DNA from: JBBIPA01 sp963820495
GTDB taxonomy: Bacteria; Chloroflexota; Dehalococcoidia; GIF9; UBA5629
Reading direction: 5' to 3'
Length of the DNA: 64,000 nt
Assembly (NCBI GenBank): GCA_963820495.1
Contig: CAWGAF010000001.1
Coordinates: forward strand, 930,001-994,000
The notes beneath the pieces are model-generated. The model was not told the DNA's origin. It saw only the letters and a program-made list of their open reading frames with translations, and searched no databases. Every line of letters begins with the position of its first letter. Within the stretch, counting starts at the first letter, position 1. Position numbers and translations under genes: made by a program. Below are positions 1 to 10,000 of the stretch, one piece after another.

Positions 1-437
1 TCTTGAACCAGCTTGCCTAGCATTTCATCCATGTTCGGTGGTGGGCCAGGCGGGTTCGGCGGTGGGCCAGGCGGCTCCATGAATGGTACATCCGGCCTTG
101 ACTTTAACCATTCCTCGAATTTTTGCGGATCAGCCTTCGGGTCTGGCTTTGCTGTTTCCCATGTCTTAAGTTGGTCAGCTTGCTCCTGTGTTAGTTTGCC
201 GTCTTGAACGAGCTTGTCTAACCGCTGTGTCTCAAATTCAGTCCGTGCCTGACTAAAAGCATCGGCAAGTTTCTGCTGGTCGATGCCCAAAATCTGGGCA
301 ACTCTAGCTAGAATGTCTTGATTTGGATCATGACCATCATTTCCATTCTGAGCTAATACGACTCCAGCCATAATGCTAAACAATAACAAGACTGCTAGCA
401 CCGGAACCAGAATAAGGAATCTTTTAGTTTTGTACAT
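1..437 (-). CDS. Secreted DUF2680-like Pro-rich small protein (partial)
   Basis: The gene runs off the left edge, so the C-terminus is missing. The ATG at 437 follows a GGAGG by 8 bases, which decides the start. Residues about 5-30 form a hydrophobic signal or anchor ending in VLAQ. The body has the helical motif ILARVAQILGIDQQKLADAF and then LVQDGKLTQEQADQLKTW, the pattern seen in DUF2680-type secreted proteins. A tail rich in Pro and Gly (PPGPPPNPPGPPPN) follows. The first motif is echoed in the next gene upstream (ILNRAAEILGISADKFTAAF), so the two proteins look related. The role is unknown; an envelope location is inferred from the signal sequence. Confidence 0.7.
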   Translation of the reverse strand, partial: MYKTKRFLILVPVLAVLLLFSIMAGVVLAQNGNDGHDPNQDILARVAQILGIDQQKLADAFSQARTEFETQRLDKLVQDGKLTQEQADQLKTWETAKPDPKADPQKFEEWLKSRPDVPFMEPPGPPPNPPGPPPNMDEMLGKLVQ

Positions 438-550
438 ACATTTCACCTCCTTTCTTTCATAAATATAATTGGTATGAGCTTTCGTTTGATTAAATTTCAC
501 TCGCAATTTCATCCCTGCGACGTTGTACCATTAATCAAAACAAAGCAGAA

Positions 551-1087
551 TCATTTTTTTAGCTCTTCTTCTGCCTGGGCCATAGCCTTAGCAATATCAT
601 CGGCAGAAATATTTAACTCTACTGCCATTTTTGCATAGGTCTCTGTCATAAATTGGGATTGAGACATCTGTTGACCTGATGGAGGTTCAGATGGTTGTCC
701 CTGTTGACCCGACGGAGGCTCAGGTGGTTGTCCCTGCTCCCCTGACGGAGGCTGAGATGGTTGCCCCTCTTGGCCCGAACCAGGTTGCGGCATGGCGTTT
801 TGGAAGGCAGCCGTAAATTTATCCGCTGAGATTCCCAGAATTTCTGCAGCTCTATTTAAAATCGCTTCCATATTCGAAGCACCTTGTGGTGGTTGACCTG
901 GTGACCCGGCTGGCTTTTCACCTGAGGAACTGGATTGCTGTTGTTGCGCGGGCTGATTGGTTGATTGTTGCCCCGATGAAGAAGATGGGGTTTGAGACAT
1001 GTTGGAACTGCAACCAGCTAAACTAATACTGGTTAAAATTACTAGGAATGTGATAACTGCGGCTAATCTTTTTAAGTTTTTAAACAC
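551..1087 (-). CDS. Pro/Ser/Gly/Gln-rich lipoprotein
   Basis: This is a 178-residue protein with a GTG start behind an AAGGAGG. The N-terminus is a lipoprotein signal with lipobox SLAGC near residue 26. A Ser/Gln-rich linker follows, then the helical motif ILNRAAEILGISADKFTAAF, then repeated units of the form PPSGQQGQP/PPSGEQGQP at about residues 105-140, then a second helical motif near the C-terminus (MAVELNISADDIAKAMAQAE). The same PSG-x-P repeat type occurs in the exporter adaptor protein at 5684-7027, which suggests the two work in the same envelope machine (inference). The function is unknown. Confidence 0.75.
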   Translation of the reverse strand: MFKNLKRLAAVITFLVILTSISLAGCSSNMSQTPSSSSGQQSTNQPAQQQQSSSSGEKPAGSPGQPPQGASNMEAILNRAAEILGISADKFTAAFQNAMPQPGSGQEGQPSQPPSGEQGQPPEPPSGQQGQPSEPPSGQQMSQSQFMTETYAKMAVELNISADDIAKAMAQAEEELKK

Positions 1088-1107
1088 TTTTTAATTTCCT
1101 CCTTATA

Positions 1108-1126
1108 TTCAGTATTTATAACTGAA
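1108..1126. promoter_or_regulatory. Operator-like dyad upstream of the lipoprotein gene
   Basis: TTCAGT and ACTGAA form a perfect 6-bp inverted repeat with a 7-base A/T spacer, just upstream of the lipoprotein ribosome-binding site. A matching dyad with adjoining ACTAGTGTTCAGT (read on the minus strand) lies at 10372-10387 in front of another gene of the same cluster. A shared regulator site or promoter is inferred. Confidence 0.45.
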
Positions 1127-1129
1127 CAC

Positions 1130-1239
1130 TAGTTTACAGTAGGCAGGATGTCATAAACAGTGTGTCTAATCATCAAATCGAGCTTCTTGCCATGATTTCC
1201 ACAACTGATTAAAATGATTTTTGTCATAGATGATTACAC
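1130..1239. repeat. ~110-bp intergenic repeat, copy 1
   Basis: This noncoding stretch is about 85% identical by eye to 10893-11004. Shared blocks include CTTCTTGCCATGA, AACTGATTAAAATGAT and TTTGTCATAGAT. Copy 1 lies upstream of the lipoprotein gene and just after the winged-helix gene at 1239-1559. Copy 2 lies between a winged-helix gene and the histidine kinase. The placement suggests a shared control region rather than a mobile element, since no terminal repeats or ORF are visible. Confidence 0.65.
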
Positions 1240-1559
1240 TACTCAACTAATTCGCCACTGGGTTTACATGGTATGCCGTTACCATTTTTGAGAACAATGA
1301 CGTACAGGCTAGAGTAATTATTTCTGTATGACTGTGGCATTGTCTGTTTCCTGAGAATACCCTTTTCAGTGAGACTTTTGACCACCTTTAGAGCCTTACT
1401 ACTACTAATAGCACAATATTTCGCTATTTCTTGATAGTTAGGGAATGTGATTTGCTTACCGTTTTGGAAACGTAATAAATAAATAAGAACAATCAATTCG
1501 TACTTAGTCAATCCTATCCTAAATATGGAAATTGGCACCCTAAAGTATTTCTTATGCAT
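1239..1559 (-). CDS. Small winged-helix DNA-binding protein
   Basis: This 106-residue protein starts at the ATG at 1559, which follows AAGG. Residues about 18-75 read as a winged helix: LTKYELIVLIYLLRF forms helix 1, FPNYQEIAKYCAIS the turn, SSSKALKVVKSLTEKGIL the recognition helix with the start of the wing. The pattern resembles the HTH_36/RepA N-terminal type. It lies upstream of the lipoprotein and repeat copy 1 and faces the same way. A regulatory role in the envelope cluster is inferred. A second protein of similar layout is at 10470-10844. Confidence 0.65.
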   Translation of the reverse strand: MHKKYFRVPISIFRIGLTKYELIVLIYLLRFQNGKQITFPNYQEIAKYCAISSSKALKVVKSLTEKGILRKQTMPQSYRNNYSSLYVIVLKNGNGIPCKPSGELVE

Positions 1560-1603
1560 TGCTTACCTTCGGTAATGCAGCAGTTAGTTGCAACTCGCCA
1601 GAG

Positions 1604-1800
1604 CTTATTTATTCGTCCAGATATCTGATATTCCCATCTAAGATCGCGTGAACTTCAAAGTCAGGGCTGTGATACCTATCAACTGTATCTTCATCATGAC
1701 ACAGCATGACATAGAATGAACCAAGTACGTTGTTTTATGTATTTAGTAAAATCACTTGGGTCAATTCTAATTGCAATATCACGCCGACCGATAGATGTGA
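1604..1800 (-). pseudogene. Possible decayed small gene
   Basis: Read on the minus strand, two frames together give a coherent protein-like stretch: GRRDIAIRIDPSDFTKYIKQ up to a stop, then DEDTVDRYHSPDFEVHAILD in another frame up to a TAA. This looks like a short gene broken by a frameshift. I do not recognise the family. It is offered only because the 257-base gap between the winged-helix gene and the IPT gene otherwise shows nothing. Confidence 0.25.
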
Positions 1801-1816
1801 CGTTTTGATTTGAAAT

Positions 1817-3568
1817 TCAGCGTCTAGAACGGATAGTCCTTACTCTTAAGAGTATTAAAACTACCACTAGTATAACAATCAGTATTATAATAATTGTGGT
1901 TAATGACATAAGCCCAGATTTAAACTGGGTAGTAGCTGTCCAACTACTGGCATTATTAGCACCATCAACGGCACGCAGCCTCCAGTAATATTGTCCCTGC
2001 GGCAGGGATTCAGTATCTATAGATTTATACTCAGCCACCGTAAGACCAGAGTGTTCGAATACTATATCTTTAAAATCTAAATCTTTAGAAACCTGAATAT
2101 CGTAGGATACCCCACTGGGATCGGTTACATCTGCCCACTTGAAATCGACCTTTGTGTTACCTATAAAACCAACTGTAGCTCCATCTGTAGGAGACTTAAT
2201 CTGAGGTACAGAAGGAGCTGTTTTATCCATTGCAAACCCAAAAGTCGCCGAAACATTATTGGCATCCGTTGCTACAACTTCTATCTCACCTCCGACACCT
2301 TTAGGTGCTTGGAATGTTCCGGTAAAACTACCAGAAGAATCACTGCTAACACTGCTAATTGCTGATACTGTCCCAAATCTCACGCTAATAGTTGTTCCAC
2401 CTGTGAAGCCGGTACCATTTATAGATACTGTATCACCGACATTGCCACTGGTCGGATTAAGCGTAATTTTTGCCAGTACCGTTAAATCTTCATCTTCTAT
2501 GCTGCTAGCATAAGTTTCACTCCCGTATGCACCAATAGCATGCGTACCATTTACAGCGGCAGGAATGGATAGTGTTGTTTTCCACTGCCCCACATCATCA
2601 GCATTAATTTTCTTTCCCTGATCAATGCCATCAAAGGTAACATAAATATTATTTTCATTCTCACCAAAACCTGTACCATCTATATTAACGACATCACCTA
2701 CATATGCCGAAGTTTTGTCAATGCTGATACCAGATACAATAGTAAAACTCACGTCATCAATATCACTTGCACTGGTCGAGCTTCCTGAAGCATCTATTGT
2801 ATGACTGCCGCTATAAGTACTGGGTACATTAAAAGTGGTACTCCATGAGCCATTACTATCAGCAGTGATCCCGGTCTTTATATTGGTGTCATCAAAAACA
2901 ACCTTGATACTTGTCTCATCATCCTCAAACCCCGTGCCTTTTACGGTAATGGCACAGCCTACACCACATGATGATGGACTAGCAGTGATTGTGGGTTCAA
3001 TAGTAAAAGTTTGATCCTCAACGTCTGAGGCTGATGTATCAGAACCAGATGCGTCTACTGTATGTGTTCCACTATAAGAAGCAGGAGCGGTAAAGCTGGA
3101 GGACCACGAGCCATCACTATCGGCAGTAATGCCAGTTTCTACATCGCTGTCATCATAAATTATTTTAATACTACTTTCATCCTCACCAAAACCCATACCG
3201 CTAACTGATATTGTTGTTCCTACGGTACCTTTGTAAGGGCTTATTTCTATTGAAGGTAATACAGTAAAAGTGCTGCTGTATACTTGTGTTCCAGACGGAC
3301 TCTGTACCTTTACAGTATGAGTACCCCCGTATGTTTCAGGAACATTAAAAGTAACACTACCACTGGAAGGCACCGTACCACTAAAATACGTAACACCATC
3401 CCACAGGATAGCATAAGTTTGTCCAGATGTTAGATCGGAAATTGTAACAGTGCTATCAACAATGCCCCCGGTCAAATTCATGCTGACGGCGTAGACTTGA
3501 ACAGCAGGCAAAAAACTAAATAAAGCTATTAAACATAATCCCAAAATAAATATTCTGGTTTTCAACAT
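1817..3568 (-). CDS. IPT/TIG-repeat surface protein with C-terminal anchor
   Basis: The 583-residue protein starts at the ATG at 3568 with GGAGG upstream. A signal peptide (about residues 1-27) is followed by four or five Ig-like IPT/TIG repeats of about 85 residues. Each has the signature GTxGTTISVSGMGFG or GDTVSINGTGF and ends in tracts like SGTHTVDASGSDTSASD. A fibronectin-like module follows (SYDIQVSKDLDFKD, GQYYWRLRAVDGANN). A single membrane helix (about 553-574) and the basic tail RVRTIRSRR close it. It is therefore an anchored extracellular adhesion or scaffold protein. Its last Ig-like module resembles the end of the propeller protein at 7017-10187. It lies downstream of the exporter genes, same strand, 113 bases away. 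Confidence 0.8.
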   Translation of the reverse strand: MLKTRIFILGLCLIALFSFLPAVQVYAVSMNLTGGIVDSTVTISDLTSGQTYAILWDGVTYFSGTVPSSGSVTFNVPETYGGTHTVKVQSPSGTQVYSSTFTVLPSIEISPYKGTVGTTISVSGMGFGEDESSIKIIYDDSDVETGITADSDGSWSSSFTAPASYSGTHTVDASGSDTSASDVEDQTFTIEPTITASPSSCGVGCAITVKGTGFEDDETSIKVVFDDTNIKTGITADSNGSWSTTFNVPSTYSGSHTIDASGSSTSASDIDDVSFTIVSGISIDKTSAYVGDVVNIDGTGFGENENNIYVTFDGIDQGKKINADDVGQWKTTLSIPAAVNGTHAIGAYGSETYASSIEDEDLTVLAKITLNPTSGNVGDTVSINGTGFTGGTTISVRFGTVSAISSVSSDSSGSFTGTFQAPKGVGGEIEVVATDANNVSATFGFAMDKTAPSVPQIKSPTDGATVGFIGNTKVDFKWADVTDPSGVSYDIQVSKDLDFKDIVFEHSGLTVAEYKSIDTESLPQGQYYWRLRAVDGANNASSWTATTQFKSGLMSLTTIIIILIVILVVVLILLRVRTIRSRR

Positions 3569-3681
3569 TTACGACCCTCCTAAATACAAATTTTCATGCC
3601 TGCGGTTGATTTTTTAGATTTTTAAAAATTTTATTTTTTCCTTAAAATTTGTTATCTATAAAATGCAGACCAGCCAATACA

Positions 3682-4992
3682 TCATTCGGACCTGAGTGCA
3701 TCAATGGGATTAAGTCGTGAAGCCTGCCAGGCAGGATAAAAGCCAAAGAAGACACCGATAGCAATAGATACCGAGATAGCCAGGATAATGATGTCAGCTG
3801 AGACCAGCGTCGTGGTATTTCCGACACTTTGAATGAGCGCAGATACACCCCACCCCAGGATAACACCGATAATACCCCCACTTAGTGTCAGTATGGCCGC
3901 CTCGATGAGGAATTGCATCCAGATATCACGCTCCTGTGCCCCCAAGGCTTTGCGTATACCGATTTCACGAGTCCTCTCTATTACCGAAACAAGCATGATA
4001 TTCATAACCCCGATACCTCCCACCAGTAACGATATGGCAGCAATAGCACCCAGGAGTATTGTCATACTACTGGTCGCCTCGGTGATCGTTGCAATGATAT
4101 CCTCCTGAGAGGTTATGCTGAAGTCGTCGTCCCCACCTTCTGATATCTTGTGCGTATACTCTAGAAGACTGGTAATTTCAGCAGTTGCATTCTGAATGTA
4201 ATCCTTGTCGTTGAGGCTGACAATGATCTGATTAACAGTATACGCCCCGGTGCTGGTACGCTGTGCGCTGACCGTCTGTCTGAGCGTAGTCAATGGCATA
4301 AGGACAGCGTCATCAGTATTACCGAGCATGGAAGCACCCTTACTCTGTAAAACTCCAATGACCTCGACCACGATATTGCCAAGGCGTAGCTGCTGGCCTA
4401 CGGCCTCATCATCGCCAAACAGCGTCGTCCTGGCCGTTGTGCCGAGCACGGCTACTCGCATTGCACTCTGGTACTGGTATTCCGTGAAAAAGTCGCCTTC
4501 AGCCATTTGCAGGTTAAGCACCTGCTGGTATTCCGGAGTAACTCCAGTAATATTAGCACGCATATTCGATGATCCGGCAATTACCTGAAGCATAGTGCGA
4601 TTCGTAGGCGCCACGGCCGTTACATAAGAACCATACTCAGAAATCACGTCGGCGTCATTGAGAGTGAGATTGGTGGCACTGCCCATAGCACTACGGACGC
4701 CTCCGGAAGTAGTACTTCCCGGTGAGATAAACAGCAAGTTTGAGCCAAGGCTTTCCACACTTGATATGATGTTTGCCTGCGTACCACGTCCTACTGACAT
4801 TAAGCTAATTACTGCGGCAACGCCGATGACGACACCGAGTATCGTGAGAAAAGTACGTAGTTTGTGTGTTGCCACTCCCACCCACGCTGTATGGAGAGGC
4901 TGAAGCCACTTTTGTATCACAGTGTTTCGTTTTATGGCGGCATCACTATTGCTCGCGCCAAAGATTTTGAGCTTGAGCCAATTTCTTGTCAT
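3682..4992 (-). CDS. MacB/FtsX-type ABC transporter permease
   Basis: The 436-residue permease has the usual MacB layout: TM1 near residues 40-62 (KLRTFLTILGVVIGVAAVIS), a large periplasmic-type MacB core domain to about residue 300, and three C-terminal TMs holding the FtsX domain (GGIGVMNIMLVSVIERTREI and IGIRKALGAQ). Its ATG overlaps the stop of the ATPase gene as ATGA, so the two are translationally coupled. With the ATPase and the HlyD-like adaptor it forms a three-part mechanotransmission-type exporter. The substrate is unknown. In a bacterium with no sign of an outer membrane it would move or process extracytoplasmic lipoproteins or peptides (inference). Confidence 0.9.
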   Translation of the reverse strand: MTRNWLKLKIFGASNSDAAIKRNTVIQKWLQPLHTAWVGVATHKLRTFLTILGVVIGVAAVISLMSVGRGTQANIISSVESLGSNLLFISPGSTTSGGVRSAMGSATNLTLNDADVISEYGSYVTAVAPTNRTMLQVIAGSSNMRANITGVTPEYQQVLNLQMAEGDFFTEYQYQSAMRVAVLGTTARTTLFGDDEAVGQQLRLGNIVVEVIGVLQSKGASMLGNTDDAVLMPLTTLRQTVSAQRTSTGAYTVNQIIVSLNDKDYIQNATAEITSLLEYTHKISEGGDDDFSITSQEDIIATITEATSSMTILLGAIAAISLLVGGIGVMNIMLVSVIERTREIGIRKALGAQERDIWMQFLIEAAILTLSGGIIGVILGWGVSALIQSVGNTTTLVSADIIILAISVSIAIGVFFGFYPAWQASRLNPIDALRSE

Positions 4993-5657
4993 GGCATCTC
5001 ATCTCCTATTATCTGTCCATCCATAATGCGGACGATGCGCTGACAGTTCCGGGCGACATCAGAGTCATGAGTAATCATTATCAGGGTTATGTTCCGCTCT
5101 TTATGTAGATTTATGAGGATAGATATGAGTTCTTTACCGGATTTGCTGTCAAGGTTCCCTGTAGGCTCATCAGCCAGAATAAATGGTGGTCTTTTCGCCA
5201 GTGCCCGGGCAATAGCAACCCGCTGCTGCTCCCCTCCAGAAAGCTCTCGAGGTCTGTGGTGCACCCGGTCCGCCAGCCCAACGCTGGACAGGGCTTCGAG
5301 CGCCTGCTTCCTGTCAACACCTACAGAATACTGCATCCCCAACTCTACATTTGCCAGGGCTGATAGCTGCGGCAACAGGTTGAACTGCTGAAAAATAAAG
5401 CCCACTTTCTGACTTCGCACCAGTGCCAACTCTCGGCGGCTTAAGCGACTTACCTCCTTCTCTTCCAGGTAATAAGTACCCGAGGTAGGCGTATCGAGGC
5501 AGCCCAGTATATTAAGGAGTGTTGACTTACCCGAACCAGATGCTCCCATAATAGCCACCATCGTACCACTGTCAACTTGTAAGTTAATACCCCTGAGCAC
5601 CACGAGTTCCCTGGTGCCCATAGGGTAGACTTTAACGATATCTTTAAGAACAATCAT
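4989..5657 (-). CDS. MacB/LolD-type ABC transporter ATPase
   Basis: The protein has 222 residues, the normal size for this family. It has Walker A GASGSGKST (about residues 38-46), a Q-loop in FIFQQFNLLPQ, signature LSGGEQQRVAIARAL, Walker B ILADEPTGNLD and the switch H in ITHDSD. These place it in the LolD/MacB/FtsE subfamily. It sits between the adaptor gene (26 bases upstream) and the permease (4-base overlap), all on the minus strand, so it energises that permease. Confidence 0.93.
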   Translation of the reverse strand: MIVLKDIVKVYPMGTRELVVLRGINLQVDSGTMVAIMGASGSGKSTLLNILGCLDTPTSGTYYLEEKEVSRLSRRELALVRSQKVGFIFQQFNLLPQLSALANVELGMQYSVGVDRKQALEALSSVGLADRVHHRPRELSGGEQQRVAIARALAKRPPFILADEPTGNLDSKSGKELISILINLHKERNITLIMITHDSDVARNCQRIVRIMDGQIIGDEMP

Positions 5658-5683
5658 ATTATTATCCTCTCATTCCCGAGTGG

Positions 5684-7027
5684 TTAAAATGGTGGGGGAC
5701 CTCCTCCCATCCCCATCCCACCTGGTGAACCCTGTGTTGACTGTGATGTGGTTGACTTTGTCGTAGTGGTGGTCGTAATGACAACCTGCTCTCCTTCGCT
5801 GAGACCTTCAACAATTTCCGTATACCGAATATTGCTTATCCCCGTCGTGACCACCCTGGACTCGGTCTCCTCTCCTTTCAATACCTGGACGATATTTTTA
5901 CCACCCTGACGGGTAATTGCCTTATTGAGCACCATGAGAATATTTTGTTTCTCCTGGATGGTAATGGTAACAGTTGCAGAGAGACCATCTCGCAACTGGT
6001 CTAGCGTCAATGAGGCACTGCCTGATGATTCTGTTGAGCTAGCAGTCGGCTGGCTGGAAGGTTGACCAGACGGAGTCTCCCCAGATGGAGGCCTACCAGA
6101 TGGAGGCCTACCAGACGGAGGCTCCCCAGACGAAGGCTCCCCAGATGGAGGCTGTCCAGACGAAGATGTCGGATTTGCCTGAGCTTGAGAAATAAGAAGT
6201 TGTTGCATTTCCTCGGCCGACAGCAGCTCAACTTTTACTTCATAATTAACCACGCCACTTTCAGTGGTAGCAGTTGGAGCGATTTTGGTCACTTTGGCCG
6301 GGAATGAGCTTGCTGACGATGCCGACAGCTGTACGATAGCATCCATTTCTACCTCAATACGGTCGATATCCAGTTCACCAATGAGGATATCTACCGAAAA
6401 CTTGGCCGGGTCGGCTATAGACATAGCGACGGCACCTTTATATATCTCATCACCACCTTTCACATTGACTTTGGTGACGAAGCCATCGAACGGTGCCAAT
6501 ATCTGAGGGCTGGTCTCAAGGTATCGCGCTAGCTCCTTTTCAGCATCATCTAGCGACATCTTGGCCTGCTCAACCTGTAGCTGCTTTGTTTCAATATCCA
6601 GCGGGTCAGGTGCAGATATAGCACCAGAAATAGTACTCGTGGTTGTGGTGGGGTTTTGAGCCTTCTCCAGGGTAATCACCGCATTATTGAGGCTGACTTT
6701 AGCCGCAACCACTGCCCGCTCCAGAGACCTCTTCTCTTTCTCCCAGTCGAAGGAATCGACCTCCGCTAACACCTCTCCCTCCTTCACCGTATCACCCTCC
6801 TCCACCAGAACCCTGTAAACATATCCTGAGACGTCGAATGCCAGGTCAGCAGTCTGGGAGAGGGCAAGGTTACCGCTAGCGGTGACGTCGAGCTTCAAAG
6901 TGCCCCGCTGAACGGTGACGATTTGTTGAGTTGTTGCTGTTGAACTTGTCTTAGAGGCACAGCTGAAAGACAAAGCGGCAACAAGTAAAAACACGAGCGT
7001 AATGATATAGACTTTTTTAAGCTTCAT
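5684..7027 (-). CDS. HlyD/MacA-type efflux adaptor with PSG-repeat insert
   Basis: The 447-residue membrane-fusion protein has an N-terminal hydrophobic segment ending in a Cys (SFSCASK). The first biotinyl-lipoyl half (GDTVKEGEVLAEVDS) is at about residues 75-92. A short helical hairpin follows, then the second half (ILAPFDGFVTKVNVKGGDEI) and beta-barrel domains. Unusually, about 45 residues of PSGQPPSGEPSSGEPPSGRP-type repeats (about residues 285-335) interrupt the region before the last barrel, and the C-terminus is Gly/Pro-rich. Its ATG overlaps the end of the propeller gene by 11 bases, so the two are co-translated. It pairs with the ATPase and permease downstream. Confidence 0.88.
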   Translation of the reverse strand: MKLKKVYIITLVFLLVAALSFSCASKTSSTATTQQIVTVQRGTLKLDVTASGNLALSQTADLAFDVSGYVYRVLVEEGDTVKEGEVLAEVDSFDWEKEKRSLERAVVAAKVSLNNAVITLEKAQNPTTTTSTISGAISAPDPLDIETKQLQVEQAKMSLDDAEKELARYLETSPQILAPFDGFVTKVNVKGGDEIYKGAVAMSIADPAKFSVDILIGELDIDRIEVEMDAIVQLSASSASSFPAKVTKIAPTATTESGVVNYEVKVELLSAEEMQQLLISQAQANPTSSSGQPPSGEPSSGEPPSGRPPSGRPPSGETPSGQPSSQPTASSTESSGSASLTLDQLRDGLSATVTITIQEKQNILMVLNKAITRQGGKNIVQVLKGEETESRVVTTGISNIRYTEIVEGLSEGEQVVITTTTTTKSTTSQSTQGSPGGMGMGGGPPPF

Positions 7028-10000
7028 TTCTACCTATATCCTCCCTGTTAGTAATTAAAATCAGTAAAACTACAACGACCACCATAACGCCAACCAAACC
7101 AAGAATCACCCATACCCACAACGGGGTCAGTGCCACAGGAATTGCTAGAGATACTGCCGCTTCTTGTTCTGGACACACCTTGAATGAAAATACAGCGCTC
7201 CATTCACTGGGTGCTGGCTGTACTGCCATAACACGCCAAAAGTAGCTCTTATTGCACTTTAGCTGACTGTTGTACTGGTATGCCGTAGTCTTCACGGTAG
7301 TCGATGTCAGTGGAGACCCCATGTCAGCGTTCTCAGACAGCTCGAACCTATACTCTGTGGTCTCCTTGAACGGTGACCAGGAAAAACACGTCGGTAACTC
7401 ACAAGCGCAGCCGCAGCTGTTGTCTGGAGCCAGCAACTGCGGCCCATAGTAGGGGGTAGTCACCTGGAAACCTGCCTTGATAGCGAAATCACGCACCTCC
7501 GACCATGGGCTCCTGACAATGTCGTCAGTGACCGCGCTGCGCGCCCTGACACGCCAGTAATAAGCATGACCACATTCAAGTGTCGGAATTTGAATGCCGG
7601 CAAGAACCGGGGACGTATTACCACCGCCAGCAAAGTAGACGAGGGCTGGAGAGGTTGCTACTGAGGGCAGCAGGAAAGGGAAGTTGCCGCCGGAATCAAA
7701 AACCATCATGGTAAAATTACTATCTTTGGCTATCTGGAGCTGGTACCGGTTATCGGCGCAGATATCGTCCCAGGTGAAATTGACCTCCTGGTTTCGACCT
7801 GTCGCCGGGTCGCAGCCAATAACAGCATTGTCGCTCATCGTCAGGTTCGGTCCATTCCAAGCCAGACAATCAAAGTACACCATCAAATCGGAATTGATAG
7901 TATCGATTGCCCAAAGAATAACACTCGTCTCTGTAATCGAATATCGAAGCGAGGTGGGCATAACATCAAACCTGGCTGCTCCTGCGCCAGCCTGTATCGT
8001 ATCCCACTCAAGTAAGACCAGTGGCAATGCTGGACTTAAGGACCGCTCAGCCCCACTCCCCACACCCACAGTGTTGTACCACAGACCATAGAGAATGCCA
8101 TCAACAGATACCATCCCGTTTATTTGCCTGCCGGCGTTAGTTATCCTTATGGTGTCCCAGCGGTTGCTCTGACCTATAATCCATCGATAGATGACATTGC
8201 CGCTGGCGGCATAGATTAAGCTATTGTGCTGGTAATCTGTATCGGCAATTACCTGGACAGGTCCATTGTTCGGGATAGTCCGGAGTATGCGAGTATAACT
8301 CTTGCCGCCATCGCTGGAATAAGCAACACCGCCGTTGTTTCCTCCCACAAAGATGGTGTCCGGCTCAGCTAAGGACAGCATGGCAATATCAGGCAAGTCG
8401 GTCGATATAGCATTTTGCCAGAACAACCCTCCGTTGTCGCTTCTGGCCACTTTGCCCTGGGGTAATGCGATGTATAACACTTTCTTGTCAACCACGGCGA
8501 GGTCAATAACTCCCAGAGGGGCAATGTACTCTTTCCACGTGTTCCCCCGGTCATTAGATACCCAGAGCTGGTTATAATTCGGTAGCGGGCCAGGCCCCTG
8601 ACCTATTTCACATATACAGAGCGTATAGTCATCTCGATAGTTCTGGCTGATGCGCACGATGATTTTGTTTGACGGCATGTCAGTAGCCAGCACCCGTCCC
8701 CAGTACTCCCCAAGCGGCTCGCCAGCACTCCGCCATACGGATTCGACGCTATCTGAGCTGGTTGAGGTGATAAAAAGGCTCTGCGGGCTTGAGGCTACCG
8801 CCACATCCTGGAGTATGACCGTGGTGTCGATAAGTCCTACCTGGACCCAATCTAGTCCACTGTCATTGCTGATAGAAAAACCGCTCTCATCGGGAAGGAC
8901 CGGAGGTGGTAGCGTTGGGTTGTTACCAGTGCCGCAATAAAGCACACTAGAGCTCCAGGCCACCTTGGCATTTCCCTGCCCATACGGATAGCCTGTCTGA
9001 GTGAAAATGGGAGGTGAAGCAGTGGCATCTAGCGAAATCCGTACTGGAACAGTTAATGGGTCTGAGGGCATCACTTCCCCCGTTACCAGTGTTCTGCCAG
9101 ACAGTCCTATGCTGCTGTAGCGGTTGGTCCCACCAGGGGCACTGAACGCAGTTGCTTTGTTAAGGGCCGTATCATCAATCCGATAGGCGTTACTAGTGTC
9201 TTGAGCCGGGGCAGGATGCACAGTATAAAAGGCATACAGTACCCTTGATTCACCAGATGCGCCAGTTGCCGAAAAGGAGTTGGACAATGCCAGGCCTCCG
9301 GCAATCAGGGTTACCCCGGGGTCATCGCCCGAAGAGTGTGGATAGCCCGCATAGGCAAGGAAGGTAGGGTCGAAAATCTCTACAGGATAACTGAACCTGC
9401 TGTTCCACACGGTATTACTTGTTGCCAAATCGACAAGACCCATGCATAAAAAAGTACGATTCTGATAGATAGCAGCAACATCCAATAAACCTGTCGAAGC
9501 TATTGCCAGAATCGTCTGATCATTCACATAGTTAGGAGAAAAAGCAACGGCTGACACGTCACCTCCCAAATGACCGGGGTCGACCGTAATGTTGAGATTT
9601 CTCCAGTACGGAACAAAGCTCCCCAGATGGAGCAGCAGTACCTGCCCCAACGTAAGGTTATCGCCAAAAATTGCGGTACCAACAAGGATGTCTCGCTGTT
9701 CATTGTATTCACCATACGGCTTGGATATAGCGATGGACTGGATGGTACTACCAGCTAATGCCCCTATATACACGTTTCCCCAAGTAATGCCGCCGTCAAC
9801 AGATAAAAAAAAACTTGTACCCCCATTAGTTGCTGCGGCTATGATACCCGACTCATCAGGAGCAACAGCTATTTTAGTGGCCGGTAACGTGGCACCGGCT
9901 TGGTTCAAATATAGGCTAATATCTTCCCACCGTAAACCACCACTCATCGAGCGGTATATTCTGGCCTGATTGATATCGATCGCATAAAAGACCGAATTCC

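Noticed and set aside
6062..6307. Arg-rich open frame on the plus strand
   Set aside because: It is the antisense reading of the PSG repeats in the adaptor gene, not a gene.
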